From Gluconobacter sp. P1C6_b (lineage in GTDB: Bacteria > Pseudomonadota > Alphaproteobacteria > Acetobacterales > Acetobacteraceae): a stretch of 64,000 nt of DNA. Numbering within the stretch: the stretch's first letter is position 1; every line of letters begins with the position of its first letter. The position numbers were made by a program, and so were the translations under genes. Under the pieces are notes generated by a model. It searched no databases. It saw only the letters and a program-made list of their open reading frames with translations, and had not been told where the DNA came from. Below are positions 41,514 to 50,720 of the stretch, one piece after another. The DNA lies in the NCBI RefSeq assembly GCF_018811945.1, contig NZ_JACRVU010000011.1, forward strand, positions 1 to 64,000. Reading direction: 5' to 3'.

Positions 41514-44015
41514 TTAGAAAGTCAGGCCGGTCTGGATGTAATACATGCCGCCATTGAAGCCGTACGGCGAGTAGTAGGCGTATTTGTATTCGTTGAAGAG
41601 CGGCGCTGCGGTCGCCTTGGGAACGCGGGTCGGATATTTGTTGCCCAGATTGTTCGCGCCCACCGTGACGCTCCATTTCGGCAGGATCTTGTAGCTGACG
41701 GACATGTTGGTCAGGAAGGCCGGGCGCTGCTCCATGGGAGCGGCGGTTGGGCTGGCGAGGAAGATGATGGAGCCGTAGCGCTGTTCCTGCACCATGACGT
41801 TCCACTTGCCGTAATTCCAGTTGACCGTGAGGTTTTCGCGGTTCTTCGGTGCGGAGTGCAGAAGCATCTCCTCGGCATAGGTGTTGAACGTGGACAGGCC
41901 CATGTTCGCCAGAACGGCAGGTGTCTTGTTGCGGCTGCGGATTTCGTTGTCGGAGTAGTTGAACGTGAAGTCGAAGCGGAAGGTGCCAGCGCGTTTGGTG
42001 TGCAGGGTGTAGTTGGTGTCGATGTCTCCGCCGAAGGTCTCGGTATTGACGGGGTTGGTATAATACGAGGCGTAGGTCACGTTATTCAGGCCGGACGCGG
42101 CAAGAATGTCAGCAACACCTGACCCGCCGAGGGTTGTTGTGCTGGCCAGACGGTCATTGATCGCGATGTAGTAAAGATTGCCCGTTACGTTCCAGTCCTT
42201 GAGGGGGCTGGCATCGATGCCGATGGTGTAGTTGCGGGAATATTCACCCTTGATATGACCCGCACCAAGCGCCTTTGCGGCGGCGCTGCTGTTGGGAAGC
42301 TGGTCCACGGCATAGTTGGCGAAGGGCGCATTATAGAAATAATAAGTCTGGCCCAGGGTGGGTGGCCGATAGCCGGTGTTGATGCTGGCGCGGATGGCCC
42401 AATGTTTGTTGAAGTTGTAGCGGGTTCCGATCGAGCCGGTGGTGACGGTGGCGAGATGGCTGTAGCTCGTTGCACGGCCACCCAGAGACCATTCCCATTT
42501 TTTGGTGACATAGAAATCGAGATTGACGTTGCCGTCATAGATGTCGCGCCCGCGATTGGTCACGGCCAGCGGGACGTTACCGGCATGATCGGTGGCGCCG
42601 AGGCCGATCCAGGAAGCTTCCTCGCCTTCCGTCATCTGGAAGGTGTCACGCCGGTATTCTCCGCCAAAACGCAGGGCGATCGGCTTGGGAAGCCATGAGG
42701 TGTGGAAAAAGCGTGACCCGCGCAGGCCTGTGGAAAGCTCGGACGTGATTGTCTTGCCGTCATAGAAATCGCGCGGGCTGGCATCCCCGAGAGACATGTT
42801 GTTGCTGTCGAGGGTCGAATAGGCCTGATCATCGCGGCCGTAATTGACATACGCATCCCACGCGAAACCGAATTTATGCGCCTTGATACCATTATCAGTT
42901 TCGAAATCGTACTGGTCCATGCCGATGTAAGGCTGAGCGCCATTCGGCCAGAGATTGATGTTGGTCAGGCTGTTTCCGGCACTGCGATAGGTCTCGGCCA
43001 CATGGGCCTTGCGGTGGCTGAATGTCGAGGTGCTGTAGAGGCTGAGGTTTTCGTTCAGCGGGACAGACATGTTCTCGCTGAGGGTTTCCAGTGTCGATTT
43101 TGGAATGCCCAAGCCGCGCTGAACATCCCGGCTGGCCGTTTCGTTGCGGGAATCACCGACAGGATAGAGCTGCCCTACGAAGAGGCCGCTGCGGTTGGTG
43201 GGAAGCTGGTGAGTAACCTGGGCCGCAAGATCGAGATAGCCGCCGCTTTTGCCAAGTGCTGTGGCCCAATCCGCATAACCGTTCAGCGCCTGCCCGTCAC
43301 CGGCATAAAAGCCGCTGTTCTGGAAGTTGATGGAGCCGCCATGGGTGCGCTGTTTGAGCACGATATTGACGGCACCTGCCAGTGCATCCTGACCGTAAAG
43401 TGCCGAGGCACCCTCGGTAATGACTTCGATATGATCGATCGCCGAAATCGGGATCAGCGAGATGTCGGTGGGTTCGGTGCCCCAGTTCGGGCCGGCATTG
43501 GCGTTGAAATTCGCACCGATATGGCGGCGATGTCCGTTGACGAGGATCAGCGTGTCATCAGCGGACTGGCCGCGAAGCTGCATGGTCTGGATAAAGCCGC
43601 TATTTCCGACACCGGATTGTGGCGGGGACGTAATGGATGCCGAGGCCTGAGCGAGGGCCTGCATGACATTCGTCTGTCCTGTGGCCAGAAGCTGGCTGCC
43701 GGAGACGACCGTAACCTGTGTGGTGCCGTGAACCGGGGTGGAGGGATTCATTACGGATTGACCGGTGGAGGCGGTCCCAGTGACGCGCATCTCTTCCGGA
43801 TCGGATCTCGAAATGATGGATGTCCTGCGAGGGGAGGGTCTGGCAGGAGTTGCGGTAACCAGGGTGCTCGCGGCCCGCCGCTGCGTTTTGTGCGTGGAAT
43901 GTGTCTGCGTCGTTGCTTTGGTGGACGCGGCCTGTGCGGGCGGACAGAGCGAAACGAGCGAGCTCAGGGCAGCGCCACACATCAGGAAAGCCTTGGGTCC
44001 GAAACACTTGCTCAT
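41514..44015 (-). CDS. TonB-dependent outer-membrane receptor 3
   Basis: About 833 aa from ATG 44015, whose ribosome site AAAAGGGG lies six bases upstream; ATG 44021 has no spacing. Signal peptide to about residue 30, plug with QTNVMQALAQAS, MQLRGQSADDTLILVNGHRRH and IEVITEGASALYGQDALAGAVNIVLK, then a barrel ending SPYGFNGGMYYIQTGLTF. It is a paralogue of receptor 2. It is the first gene of an operon that continues through an MFS carrier, pxpB, pxpC, pxpA, biotin carrier, biotin carboxylase and carrier-like protein. LysR regulator 2 is divergent across 263 bp. Probable ligand: a 5-oxoproline- or lactam-containing compound (inference). Confidence 0.9.
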   Translation of the reverse strand: MSKCFGPKAFLMCGAALSSLVSLCPPAQAASTKATTQTHSTHKTQRRAASTLVTATPARPSPRRTSIISRSDPEEMRVTGTASTGQSVMNPSTPVHGTTQVTVVSGSQLLATGQTNVMQALAQASASITSPPQSGVGNSGFIQTMQLRGQSADDTLILVNGHRRHIGANFNANAGPNWGTEPTDISLIPISAIDHIEVITEGASALYGQDALAGAVNIVLKQRTHGGSINFQNSGFYAGDGQALNGYADWATALGKSGGYLDLAAQVTHQLPTNRSGLFVGQLYPVGDSRNETASRDVQRGLGIPKSTLETLSENMSVPLNENLSLYSTSTFSHRKAHVAETYRSAGNSLTNINLWPNGAQPYIGMDQYDFETDNGIKAHKFGFAWDAYVNYGRDDQAYSTLDSNNMSLGDASPRDFYDGKTITSELSTGLRGSRFFHTSWLPKPIALRFGGEYRRDTFQMTEGEEASWIGLGATDHAGNVPLAVTNRGRDIYDGNVNLDFYVTKKWEWSLGGRATSYSHLATVTTGSIGTRYNFNKHWAIRASINTGYRPPTLGQTYYFYNAPFANYAVDQLPNSSAAAKALGAGHIKGEYSRNYTIGIDASPLKDWNVTGNLYYIAINDRLASTTTLGGSGVADILAASGLNNVTYASYYTNPVNTETFGGDIDTNYTLHTKRAGTFRFDFTFNYSDNEIRSRNKTPAVLANMGLSTFNTYAEEMLLHSAPKNRENLTVNWNYGKWNVMVQEQRYGSIIFLASPTAAPMEQRPAFLTNMSVSYKILPKWSVTVGANNLGNKYPTRVPKATAAPLFNEYKYAYYSPYGFNGGMYYIQTGLTF

Positions 44016-44278
44016 GGGCATCCCCTTTTCCGGCCTGTAGCGGGTGGTAATCCGAATATATGCTTTTCATGAGCAAATCACACATATAACGGAACAACAA
44101 CTAAAATGTTCTCCTTGAGAAACAGATTCGCTTTTCTGCCGATTTGTGCGGAAAACAGATTGTTTCGATCGTGTGCTCGCTCGCTGGAGTCTGATTTCCG
44201 GAAAGAGGGTAGCGCTTGAACGGACAAAAAAAATGAGTGAAAGTTGCGTCGAGAGAAAATTTTTGTGTCTGTCGATCT

Positions 44279-45169
44279 ATGATTTCCGAACTCAGAACAT
44301 TCGTCGTTGCGGCCCGGACGGAGAGTTTCGCCGCGACAGCCAAGGCGATCGGGGTGACGCAGTCGGCGATCAGCGCCCAGATCCGCCGGCTTGAAGAAGA
44401 ACTTGGCTACGAGCTTTTCGACCGTACGGGCAGGTCCGTAACGCTGACGGCAACCGGGAGCCTCATCCTGTGTCAGGTGGAGGATATCCTCTCATCTTTC
44501 GAGGCGCTCCGGGGGGCAGCGCGGCTTAGGCCAGAGAGCGAACTGCTGCGGGTGGGCGCCATTTCCACTGTTCAGACCAGCCTGCTCGCTCCTGCCATTG
44601 CAGGATTGCATCTTGAACTTCCTGACCTGAAAGTACGGATTGTTCCGGGGATTTCCATGGGTTTGCTGGATCGTCTGGATGCGGGTGAACTGGATGCCGC
44701 GCTGATCGTTCGACCGCCTTTCGGGTTGATGCCGTACATGCAGTGGCATCCTGTCGTGCAGCAGGATTATGTCATGATCGTTCCAGCACATATCCAAGGC
44801 ACGGACTGGCGGCAGGTCCTCGAAGAGGAGCCTTTCATTCGTTATGACAGCCGGTCCTTCGGAGGACGTACGCTCGATCGGTTCCTCAGAATGCAGGGAA
44901 TTGCTCCCCATGAGGTTATCGAGACTGAAGAACTTCACACGATCCTGCAGATGGTCGCCAACAATATGGGGTGCTCGATTGTACCTTATATCTTTGCGGT
45001 CAGCGTCGTGCCGAATATCCGTATCCTGCGGCTGGGAGACCAGAAGGTCGGGCGGGAAGTGGGGGTTATGACCTTGCGCGGCCGAATGACGGAAGGGTGC
45101 AAAGTTTTGATCAGGCATCTGGATGAAGCGGCCCGAAGCAATACTCCCCCTCAGGCACTGATATCGTGA
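44279..45169 (+). CDS. LysR-family transcriptional regulator 2
   Basis: ATG 44279 places the winged helix at the very N-terminus (TESFAATAKAIGVTQSAISAQIRRLEEELG) as in the family; the frame to 44237 adds 14 unlikely residues. The 296 aa total and the effector domain with VGAISTVQTSLLAPAIAGLH and LDAGELDAALIV are standard. It is divergent from TonB receptor 3, the classic LysR arrangement, so it most likely controls the receptor-MFS-pxp-biotin operon. The 263-bp gap (44016-44278) holds AT-rich stretches but no operator I can define. Confidence 0.88.
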   Translation: MISELRTFVVAARTESFAATAKAIGVTQSAISAQIRRLEEELGYELFDRTGRSVTLTATGSLILCQVEDILSSFEALRGAARLRPESELLRVGAISTVQTSLLAPAIAGLHLELPDLKVRIVPGISMGLLDRLDAGELDAALIVRPPFGLMPYMQWHPVVQQDYVMIVPAHIQGTDWRQVLEEEPFIRYDSRSFGGRTLDRFLRMQGIAPHEVIETEELHTILQMVANNMGCSIVPYIFAVSVVPNIRILRLGDQKVGREVGVMTLRGRMTEGCKVLIRHLDEAARSNTPPQALIS

Positions 45170-45176
45170 AAAACCT

Positions 45177-45567
45177 TCAGGCTGTTCCGCCCTTGTGGGC
45201 TGCCTGACCCAGGCCGAGCGTGACTGGATGGATCTCCAGACTTTCGAGCTTTCCGTTCTGATTAGGTGCCGATCGGCATGATGGTTTCCCAGAAGCGTAT
45301 CTCGGCGGGAAAACCTTTCACGTCGTTGTTGCAGCGGGTCTTGTAGAACTGATGGTGCGTCAGGTCAGGGCTGATGCGGTTGGCCATATAGGATTCGACC
45401 GGGAGGTGCTCCACGAGTTCATTCTGTCCGATGAAATTGCCCAGACTGTAGAAGATCGGCTTGCCATTATGGATTTCGAGGCCCCGTAACAGATGCGGTC
45501 CGTGACAGGCAACGATATCCGCACCGGCATCGAGCGTGCGGGTAAAAAAAGGATTCATGCCGCCTGA
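45177..45567 (-). pseudogene. CapA/PgsA-like gene remnant, C-terminal part, frameshifted
   Basis: The minus strand encodes LDAGADIVACHGPHLLRGLEIH and GKPIFYSLGNFIGQNE, the conserved C-terminal part of CapA (poly-gamma-glutamate/capsule biosynthesis-like metallophosphatase) proteins. After MPIGT a stop appears at 45262-45264, but another frame continues NGKLESLEIHPVTLGLGQAAHKGGTA to 45177, so one frameshift has split the tail. The N-terminal two thirds is missing; the 5' break abuts the transposase remnant at about 45570. Confidence 0.72.
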
Positions 45568-45587
45568 CTGCTCGCACCAAAGGCGGC

Positions 45588-45820
45588 ATGAATACAAAGC
45601 TGCATGCCGTGACCGACTGCAATGGGAGATCTCTGAGCTTCTTCATAACCGCAGGTCAGATCCGCGATTACACAGGGGCCGTCATAAACGCCGCAACCGC
45701 ATCGAGATCATGTTCGGAAGGCTCAAGGACTGGAGGCGGGTCGCCACTCGCTATGACAGATGCCCGACTGTTTTCTTCTCAGCCATCTGCCTCGCCACAA
45801 CCGTCATGTTCTGGCTATGA
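45588..45820 (+). pseudogene. IS5-group transposase remnant with internal deletion
   Basis: One frame begins MNTKLHAVTDCNGRSLSFFITAGQIRDYTGA. Another frame continues KRRNRIEIMFGRLKDWRRVATRYDR then CPTVFFSAICLATTVMFWL and stops at 45820. These are the middle and C-terminal parts of an IS1031-like transposase; the section between them, including the central DDE residues, is deleted. No terminal inverted repeats remain that I can pair. Confidence 0.78.
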
Positions 45821-45902
45821 GGCCTGAGCCTTGCGCCCAAGCACTTAGTCTGCTCTCCGAGCGGGTTTTCTACGTTTTGGCATTCAAAAAAAACGGACAG
45901 TG

Positions 45903-46655
45903 TCATCTCGTTCTCCGCTTCCAGTCTCTGGCTGCGGCTGTGTCCAGAATGATCGTGGTGTTGTCATGAAGACGGATCGCGGAGGCACTTACGGTCTGGC
46001 TTATAGGGCCGTTCAGAGCTTCATTGACAATTGCCGCCTTTCCTTCCCCGACAGCTACCAGCACAAGGCGCCTCGCATCAAGGATCGTGCCCACTCCCAT
46101 GGTCAGGGCGCGGGGGGGGACACGCTCCGGATCATTGCCGAACATGCCGCTGTTCTGGCGTCGTGTGACTTCATCGAGATGTACAACCCGTGTTCGGCTG
46201 TCGAACGCGGACGGGGGCTCGTTGAAACCAATATGACCGGTCTCGCCAATGCCCAGAAGTTGCAGGTCAATGCCACCTGCCGCATGGATAGCCGCTTCAT
46301 AACGCGCACATTCCACCTCCAGATCCGGTGCAATGCCGTTTGGAACATGCGCCCGATTTGCGGGCATGTTCACATGAGCGAACAGATGATCCTGCATGTA
46401 GTGATGGTATGAATTCGGATCCGTAGGCGCCAGGCCAACATATTCGTCCAGATTGAAAGAGGTCGTACCGGAAAAATCCAGTGCGCCTGCCTCATGCTGC
46501 TGCACCAGAAGCCGATAGATATTTTCCATTGTACGGCCCGTCGCCAAACCGAGAACAGGTGTGGAAGATCTGCAGATCTCATCCGTGATCATGTCGGCGG
46601 CGCACAGGAAGGCCTGCTCGGGGCTGTCGGTGACAATGACATTCATGGGGTGCAT
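45903..46655 (-). CDS. nagB: Glucosamine-6-phosphate deaminase NagB
   Basis: NagB converts glucosamine-6-phosphate to fructose-6-phosphate and ammonia. ATG 46655, preceded by AGGATTG, gives 250 aa; ATG 46646 is an alternative. Catalytic Asp70 lies in FNLDEYVG and His141 in GETGHIGFNEP with Glu146. The residue equal to E. coli Asp141 is Thr139 (TGH instead of DGH), a variant also known in NagB-like proteins of other phyla. It is the last gene downstream of nagP, 109 bp away, and closes amino-sugar catabolism. Confidence 0.9.
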   Translation of the reverse strand: MHPMNVIVTDSPEQAFLCAADMITDEICRSSTPVLGLATGRTMENIYRLLVQQHEAGALDFSGTTSFNLDEYVGLAPTDPNSYHHYMQDHLFAHVNMPANRAHVPNGIAPDLEVECARYEAAIHAAGGIDLQLLGIGETGHIGFNEPPSAFDSRTRVVHLDEVTRRQNSGMFGNDPERVPPRALTMGVGTILDARRLVLVAVGEGKAAIVNEALNGPISQTVSASAIRLHDNTTIILDTAAARDWKRRTR

Positions 46656-46764
46656 CAATCCTGTATGATGTATCACGTTTGGCGCTCTGCGTTGAAATCT
46701 GTCAGCAGAACTGGCGCAATGATGCTGTGGTTACGCAGGACGTGCCTGCTATCAGGATGTGACA

Positions 46765-48054
46765 TCATGGTTTCTGATCCAGAGGCAGGAGGCCAGTCTG
46801 ACCATAACGTCGCGCATAGATCAGAATGGCAAGATAGGATGGTAGAACAAGCAGGGCGAACATCGCCTGAAACCCGATCACGGGTTTCATGACGACATAA
46901 ATCTGCGGAATGACGGCACCCCCGCTATACGCCATGACAAGCAGTGCGGACGCCAGCGGCGTCCATGAACCTGCGCCACGGATTGCAATCGGGAAGATTG
47001 TGGGCATCAGCATGGCGTTGGCAACCCCGAGAAGTGCCACGCAGAGTACAGAAACATAGCCATGCGTCAGGAAGGCTATGACTGTGAGCATCCCTCCCAG
47101 AATGCAGGCCAGTTCCATGAGCCGTTCCTGTGTCAGGACGCGTGGAACAATCACAAAGCCGGCCACGTATCCCCCCAGCATTGCAGTGAGGGTCAGAGAG
47201 GTGAAGAATCGGGTCTGGCTGAGCGGCAGACCAAAGCCCTGTCCATAAGTGCCGATGGCATCCCCCGCCATGACTTCAATGCCGACATACAGGAACATGG
47301 CGGCAATTCCGAAGATCAGATGTGGCCGGAAAATACGCCCACTCCTTTCCCGTGGGCCCGGCAGGGCCGGCGCCTGAAGATCGGGGAGGCGACAAATCGC
47401 CACACCGATTGCCGTTACAAGCAGAATGACGGCCATCGTCATGTAAGGGGCATAAATGGCCCGGACAAAACTTGTGAGGATCGCGTTGCGCGCTGCAGGA
47501 TCTGTCGCGTCCTGTACGCGTTGGGAAATGCTGCCGATATCCCCCATAACCAGCGTCGCAAGAACAATCGGCGCAAGGATCCCGGCGCATTTGTTGCATA
47601 CACCCATGATGGCGATACGCTGTGCGGCCCGCTCCGGCGGTCCGAGCAGGCTGACGAGAGGATTGATGACTACCTGCATCAGCGAGAGGCCAGCCCCCAT
47701 GACCAGAAGACCGCTCAGCGCTCCTTCATAAAGGTGCATCGCAATGAACTGTCCAAACAGCGCCACGCCAGCGGCACAGAGCAGAAGTGATACCGAAAGC
47801 CCTCTGCGCAAGCCCAGTTTCCGGGCCAGAAAAGACGCAGGCAGGGAAAACAGGAAATAGGAGAAATAGAACACCATCGGGACAAGAAAGGCACTTGTAT
47901 CACTGAGATCGAACGCCACACGCACAAACGAAATCAGTGGTCCATTCATCCAGGTCACGAAACCCATGATGAAGAAGATTGCCGCCGCAACAGCCAGAGG
48001 CCCTGGGCCATAACGGCCGGTAAGGCCTTCGTTGATCTGTGTGGTTTCTGTCAT
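46765..48054 (-). CDS. nagP: FucP/NagP-family sugar:H+ symporter (probable GlcNAc transporter)
   Basis: The 429 aa inner-membrane protein has 12 predicted segments and FHS-family motifs: FFIMGFVTWMNGPLISF in segment 1, LSLMQVVINPLVSLLGPPE in the segment 4-5 region and NKCAGILAPI. NagP is the FHS-family carrier for N-acetylglucosamine in several proteobacteria. It overlaps the kinase gene by ATGA and precedes nagB, which supports amino-sugar transport. A decayed second copy lies at 56966-57340. Confidence 0.87.
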   Translation of the reverse strand: MTETTQINEGLTGRYGPGPLAVAAAIFFIMGFVTWMNGPLISFVRVAFDLSDTSAFLVPMVFYFSYFLFSLPASFLARKLGLRRGLSVSLLLCAAGVALFGQFIAMHLYEGALSGLLVMGAGLSLMQVVINPLVSLLGPPERAAQRIAIMGVCNKCAGILAPIVLATLVMGDIGSISQRVQDATDPAARNAILTSFVRAIYAPYMTMAVILLVTAIGVAICRLPDLQAPALPGPRERSGRIFRPHLIFGIAAMFLYVGIEVMAGDAIGTYGQGFGLPLSQTRFFTSLTLTAMLGGYVAGFVIVPRVLTQERLMELACILGGMLTVIAFLTHGYVSVLCVALLGVANAMLMPTIFPIAIRGAGSWTPLASALLVMAYSGGAVIPQIYVVMKPVIGFQAMFALLVLPSYLAILIYARRYGQTGLLPLDQKP

Positions 48055-49067
48055 GATGTCAGCCCCGCAGCACGGAGGGTCCGGGAGGTCCGGTCGATCC
48101 AGTCGTCATCGGGGTGCCAGCCAGCCATACGTGCGGCATTGAGCAGCCCTCCTCCGACCGGAGGAAGACGGGGCTGGACGGGCGCGCCATGCCGGGCCGT
48201 GATGATGTCGCGGAGGAACTGGCTCTGGAAGGTTCCGCCAGCATAACTCCATGGCAGCAGGGTCCCGGAAAACTGGCGCTGTGCGGCATCGATATGGGCA
48301 CCTAGATGATCCGCAGCGTCACGCATCAGCCGTCTAGCCGGTTCAAGCCCCTGCTCGGCCAGATCCGACACATGCCGGGCAAGCGCTGCAACACTGGCCC
48401 GCGGGTGTTCGAGCGCTCCATACCATGCCAGGAGCGCCGTCCCACATGCCTCTCTCTTGATTGGCAGCCCCATGGCGCCTGCAAAGGGTTCGAGAAAGGC
48501 CTGATCCTCCTGATTGCGACCGTCCAGAAGCATGGTGAGAAGAGACAGTGCCTGACGACCGATCCAGAAAGCACTGCCCTCGTCACCGAACAGCCCGCCC
48601 CAGCCGCCAACCTTGATCTGGTTGCCTCTGCCATCTGTCGCCCATGCAACGGAGCCCGTGCCGGACAGGAGGAGAACACCTGCGCGCCCACCGAAAGCTC
48701 CTGTACACGCCATTTCCACATCACCGGTAAAGCTGAAAGGTCGCGCAAAAGCGTTCCTGACGACTTCCTCCTGTTTGCGGCCCAGAACGCGGGTTTCGCC
48801 ATACCCCGCAATCCCCAGCGAGAGGGTCTCCGTTGTGGAGGGGATCCGGGCGAGCAGGGACTGTAGAACCGTCTGCCAGTCGCTCTGGTCGAAAGGATTG
48901 GAACCCGCTTCCCGCATCACCGGTCCCAGTGTTCCGTCCCTGCCAAGCACCACCAGAAGTGTTTTTGTCCCCCCGCCATCTATTGCTGCGATGCTGGAAA
49001 CAGGGGCAGACGCGGGTGTCCGTGAAACCGGGGGCGGGGACTGCAGGATCGGGTGAGTGACTGTCAT
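48051..49067 (-). CDS. BadF/BadG-type N-acetylglucosamine kinase family protein
   Basis: The 338 aa cytosolic protein belongs to the ASKHA sugar kinases close to eukaryotic NAGK. Seen are the phosphate-1 motif IAAIDGGGTKTLLVV (about residues 28-42), LSLGIAGYGETRVLG, LLLSGTGSVAWA (adenosine region) and GWGGLFGDEGSAFWIG. It would phosphorylate GlcNAc brought in by the coupled nagP gene (4-bp overlap), before NagA and NagB. Glucosamine is the alternative substrate. Confidence 0.87.
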   Translation of the reverse strand: MTVTHPILQSPPPVSRTPASAPVSSIAAIDGGGTKTLLVVLGRDGTLGPVMREAGSNPFDQSDWQTVLQSLLARIPSTTETLSLGIAGYGETRVLGRKQEEVVRNAFARPFSFTGDVEMACTGAFGGRAGVLLLSGTGSVAWATDGRGNQIKVGGWGGLFGDEGSAFWIGRQALSLLTMLLDGRNQEDQAFLEPFAGAMGLPIKREACGTALLAWYGALEHPRASVAALARHVSDLAEQGLEPARRLMRDAADHLGAHIDAAQRQFSGTLLPWSYAGGTFQSQFLRDIITARHGAPVQPRLPPVGGGLLNAARMAGWHPDDDWIDRTSRTLRAAGLTS

Positions 49068-49143
49068 ATCGGGGCGTTTCGTTCGAAGCGGAGGAAGCAG
49101 TTACGGGAAGCAGTGCGTGGAAATCCACGCAGGGCGCATGATG

Positions 49144-50691
49144 CTATCGGGCAAGAGTGAACACGATTTTGGAAAAATGACCTCCATCATAACGGATCAC
49201 AACGTCTTTCCGGCTGATAAGACTTTCTGCGCTCCTCGCATCGGTCTGGACCTGAAGCCGCATGTTGCCGACGATCCAGAGATTGTTATTGATTTTCAGC
49301 GTGTCCTGACAGGGGTCATGCAGTGAGAACGCCACATGATCTTTCCAGGACACCAGAGCGACTCCCTGTTCGATCCTGACATCTGCTGCTGGTGTATCCG
49401 AGATCCGAAGGGTGCCAATATGCCCGCAGGATGCTCGCCACTGCATGGCCAGGGGATGATACTGCGATTTGGTATCCACGCCGCGCTGCAGATTTGCCGC
49501 TTCCCCGCCGAGCAGCATGTCACGGTCCACTTTGGCGCTGACGCTCCGGCGGCTGTCGATCCGGCGTGCCACATCATGTGGCTGTCGGAGTGTCAGAAAG
49601 TCATTCCTGAGACCGGCAGGCAGTGTGGCCTTGAGAAAGACGAATGTTGGCGCAAACCACAGATCTGCCAGATGGGGCGTTTCAACTGTTATTGTCGCGG
49701 GGAGCGGGGCGCTCGCACGTGGCACGAACGTCCCGATCCAGTCCCCCAGTAACGCGACGTAGCTTTCCATATCCATGCCATAGGCACGGTCATAAGGACC
49801 TGAAAGGTTTTTCATGGGCGCGCTGTAGAATGCGGCGATGTCCGTCCACAGATGTCGGGAAATGTCTTCTCCCTCTGATCGTATCATCGCGGTCGATCCA
49901 TAGCGCCGCCATAGACCCAGCCCGAACAGATCCACGCCATAATAGGTTGGCGAGTTATATTCCATGAAAGACTGGTTCTGGTGGAAGATGGCCACCGTGT
50001 CCTGAATCCACCGGTCCCGGACATCTGCCAGCGCTCTGTCGTGTCTGTAGACTGCATCCTCGTCGAGGAGTTGTCCGAACATGATCGCAATATTCGTATA
50101 GGACGGGGCAAGACGTTTGTTGTGTAACTCGCCCTGCACAGCCTGATGAATGGACTCATGAAGCCGGTTGCGCAGAGCTGGCGAAAGGCGGCTCCCAAAG
50201 ACATGCAGCATCAGGGCAAACTCTGAACCGATGAATTCCCGCCAGTTGGGATCATATTCATTCCAGGCAACAGCTTTTTCCGTTGGAAGAGGTTCGTCGG
50301 GAGAACGGCGGAAACTTCCGGCCCACGCAGCCTCATCTTTCATTTCCTCAGACGCCGGATACTGATTGTCGAGAATGACGTTCACAATATGCGCTGCGCG
50401 CTGCTGGTCAGTAGGGCCGTGGCGCATCATGAGCGCAAACGCATACCAACTGCTTTCCCGGATCGGATGCGATACTGGATGCGAGGAACTCAGCACCGTA
50501 CCGCGCAGCAGACCGACAGCAGGATCATAAAGGCTGTCCATGGAGGCCATGGCCTCGCGAAAAATCCAGCTCTGACGAACATCGCGGGAAGCCGGGGGTT
50601 CAGAGGTGCCCCATGCCGGAAGCGGAATCATTGCACTGGCGCCAAGGCACACAGAGAGCGACAGGGAGCGGCGAAAGCGTGATGAGAACAT
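49144..50691 (-). CDS. Secreted helical-toroid-like protein, possible polysaccharide lyase
   Basis: I do not recognise this family with confidence. ATG 50691 opens a signal peptide (about residues 1-29, ending PAWG), giving 515 aa. The first 330 residues are rich in helices with Trp/Tyr-containing motifs (AVAWNEYDPNWREFIG, SYTNIAIMFGQ, FMEYNSPTYYGVDLFGL, LSGPYDRAYGMDMESY); the last 200 are beta-rich. Such an alpha/alpha-toroid plus beta-sheet layout, with Asn/Tyr/Arg/His patches, is usual in polysaccharide lyases of the chondroitin and heparin lyase type. It lies between nagX and the sugar kinase, so its substrate is probably an amino-sugar polymer or oligomer. It is 29 bp after nagX. Confidence 0.5.
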   Translation of the reverse strand: MFSSRFRRSLSLSVCLGASAMIPLPAWGTSEPPASRDVRQSWIFREAMASMDSLYDPAVGLLRGTVLSSSHPVSHPIRESSWYAFALMMRHGPTDQQRAAHIVNVILDNQYPASEEMKDEAAWAGSFRRSPDEPLPTEKAVAWNEYDPNWREFIGSEFALMLHVFGSRLSPALRNRLHESIHQAVQGELHNKRLAPSYTNIAIMFGQLLDEDAVYRHDRALADVRDRWIQDTVAIFHQNQSFMEYNSPTYYGVDLFGLGLWRRYGSTAMIRSEGEDISRHLWTDIAAFYSAPMKNLSGPYDRAYGMDMESYVALLGDWIGTFVPRASAPLPATITVETPHLADLWFAPTFVFLKATLPAGLRNDFLTLRQPHDVARRIDSRRSVSAKVDRDMLLGGEAANLQRGVDTKSQYHPLAMQWRASCGHIGTLRISDTPAADVRIEQGVALVSWKDHVAFSLHDPCQDTLKINNNLWIVGNMRLQVQTDARSAESLISRKDVVIRYDGGHFSKIVFTLAR

Positions 50692-50720
50692 GGACGCAAT
50701 ATCTCCAGTCAGGACTGTCT

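Noticed and set aside
49144-50691. Naming the secreted protein heparinase II/III
   Set aside because: I could not find the heparinase II/III signature; only overall helical/beta layout and context support a lyase.
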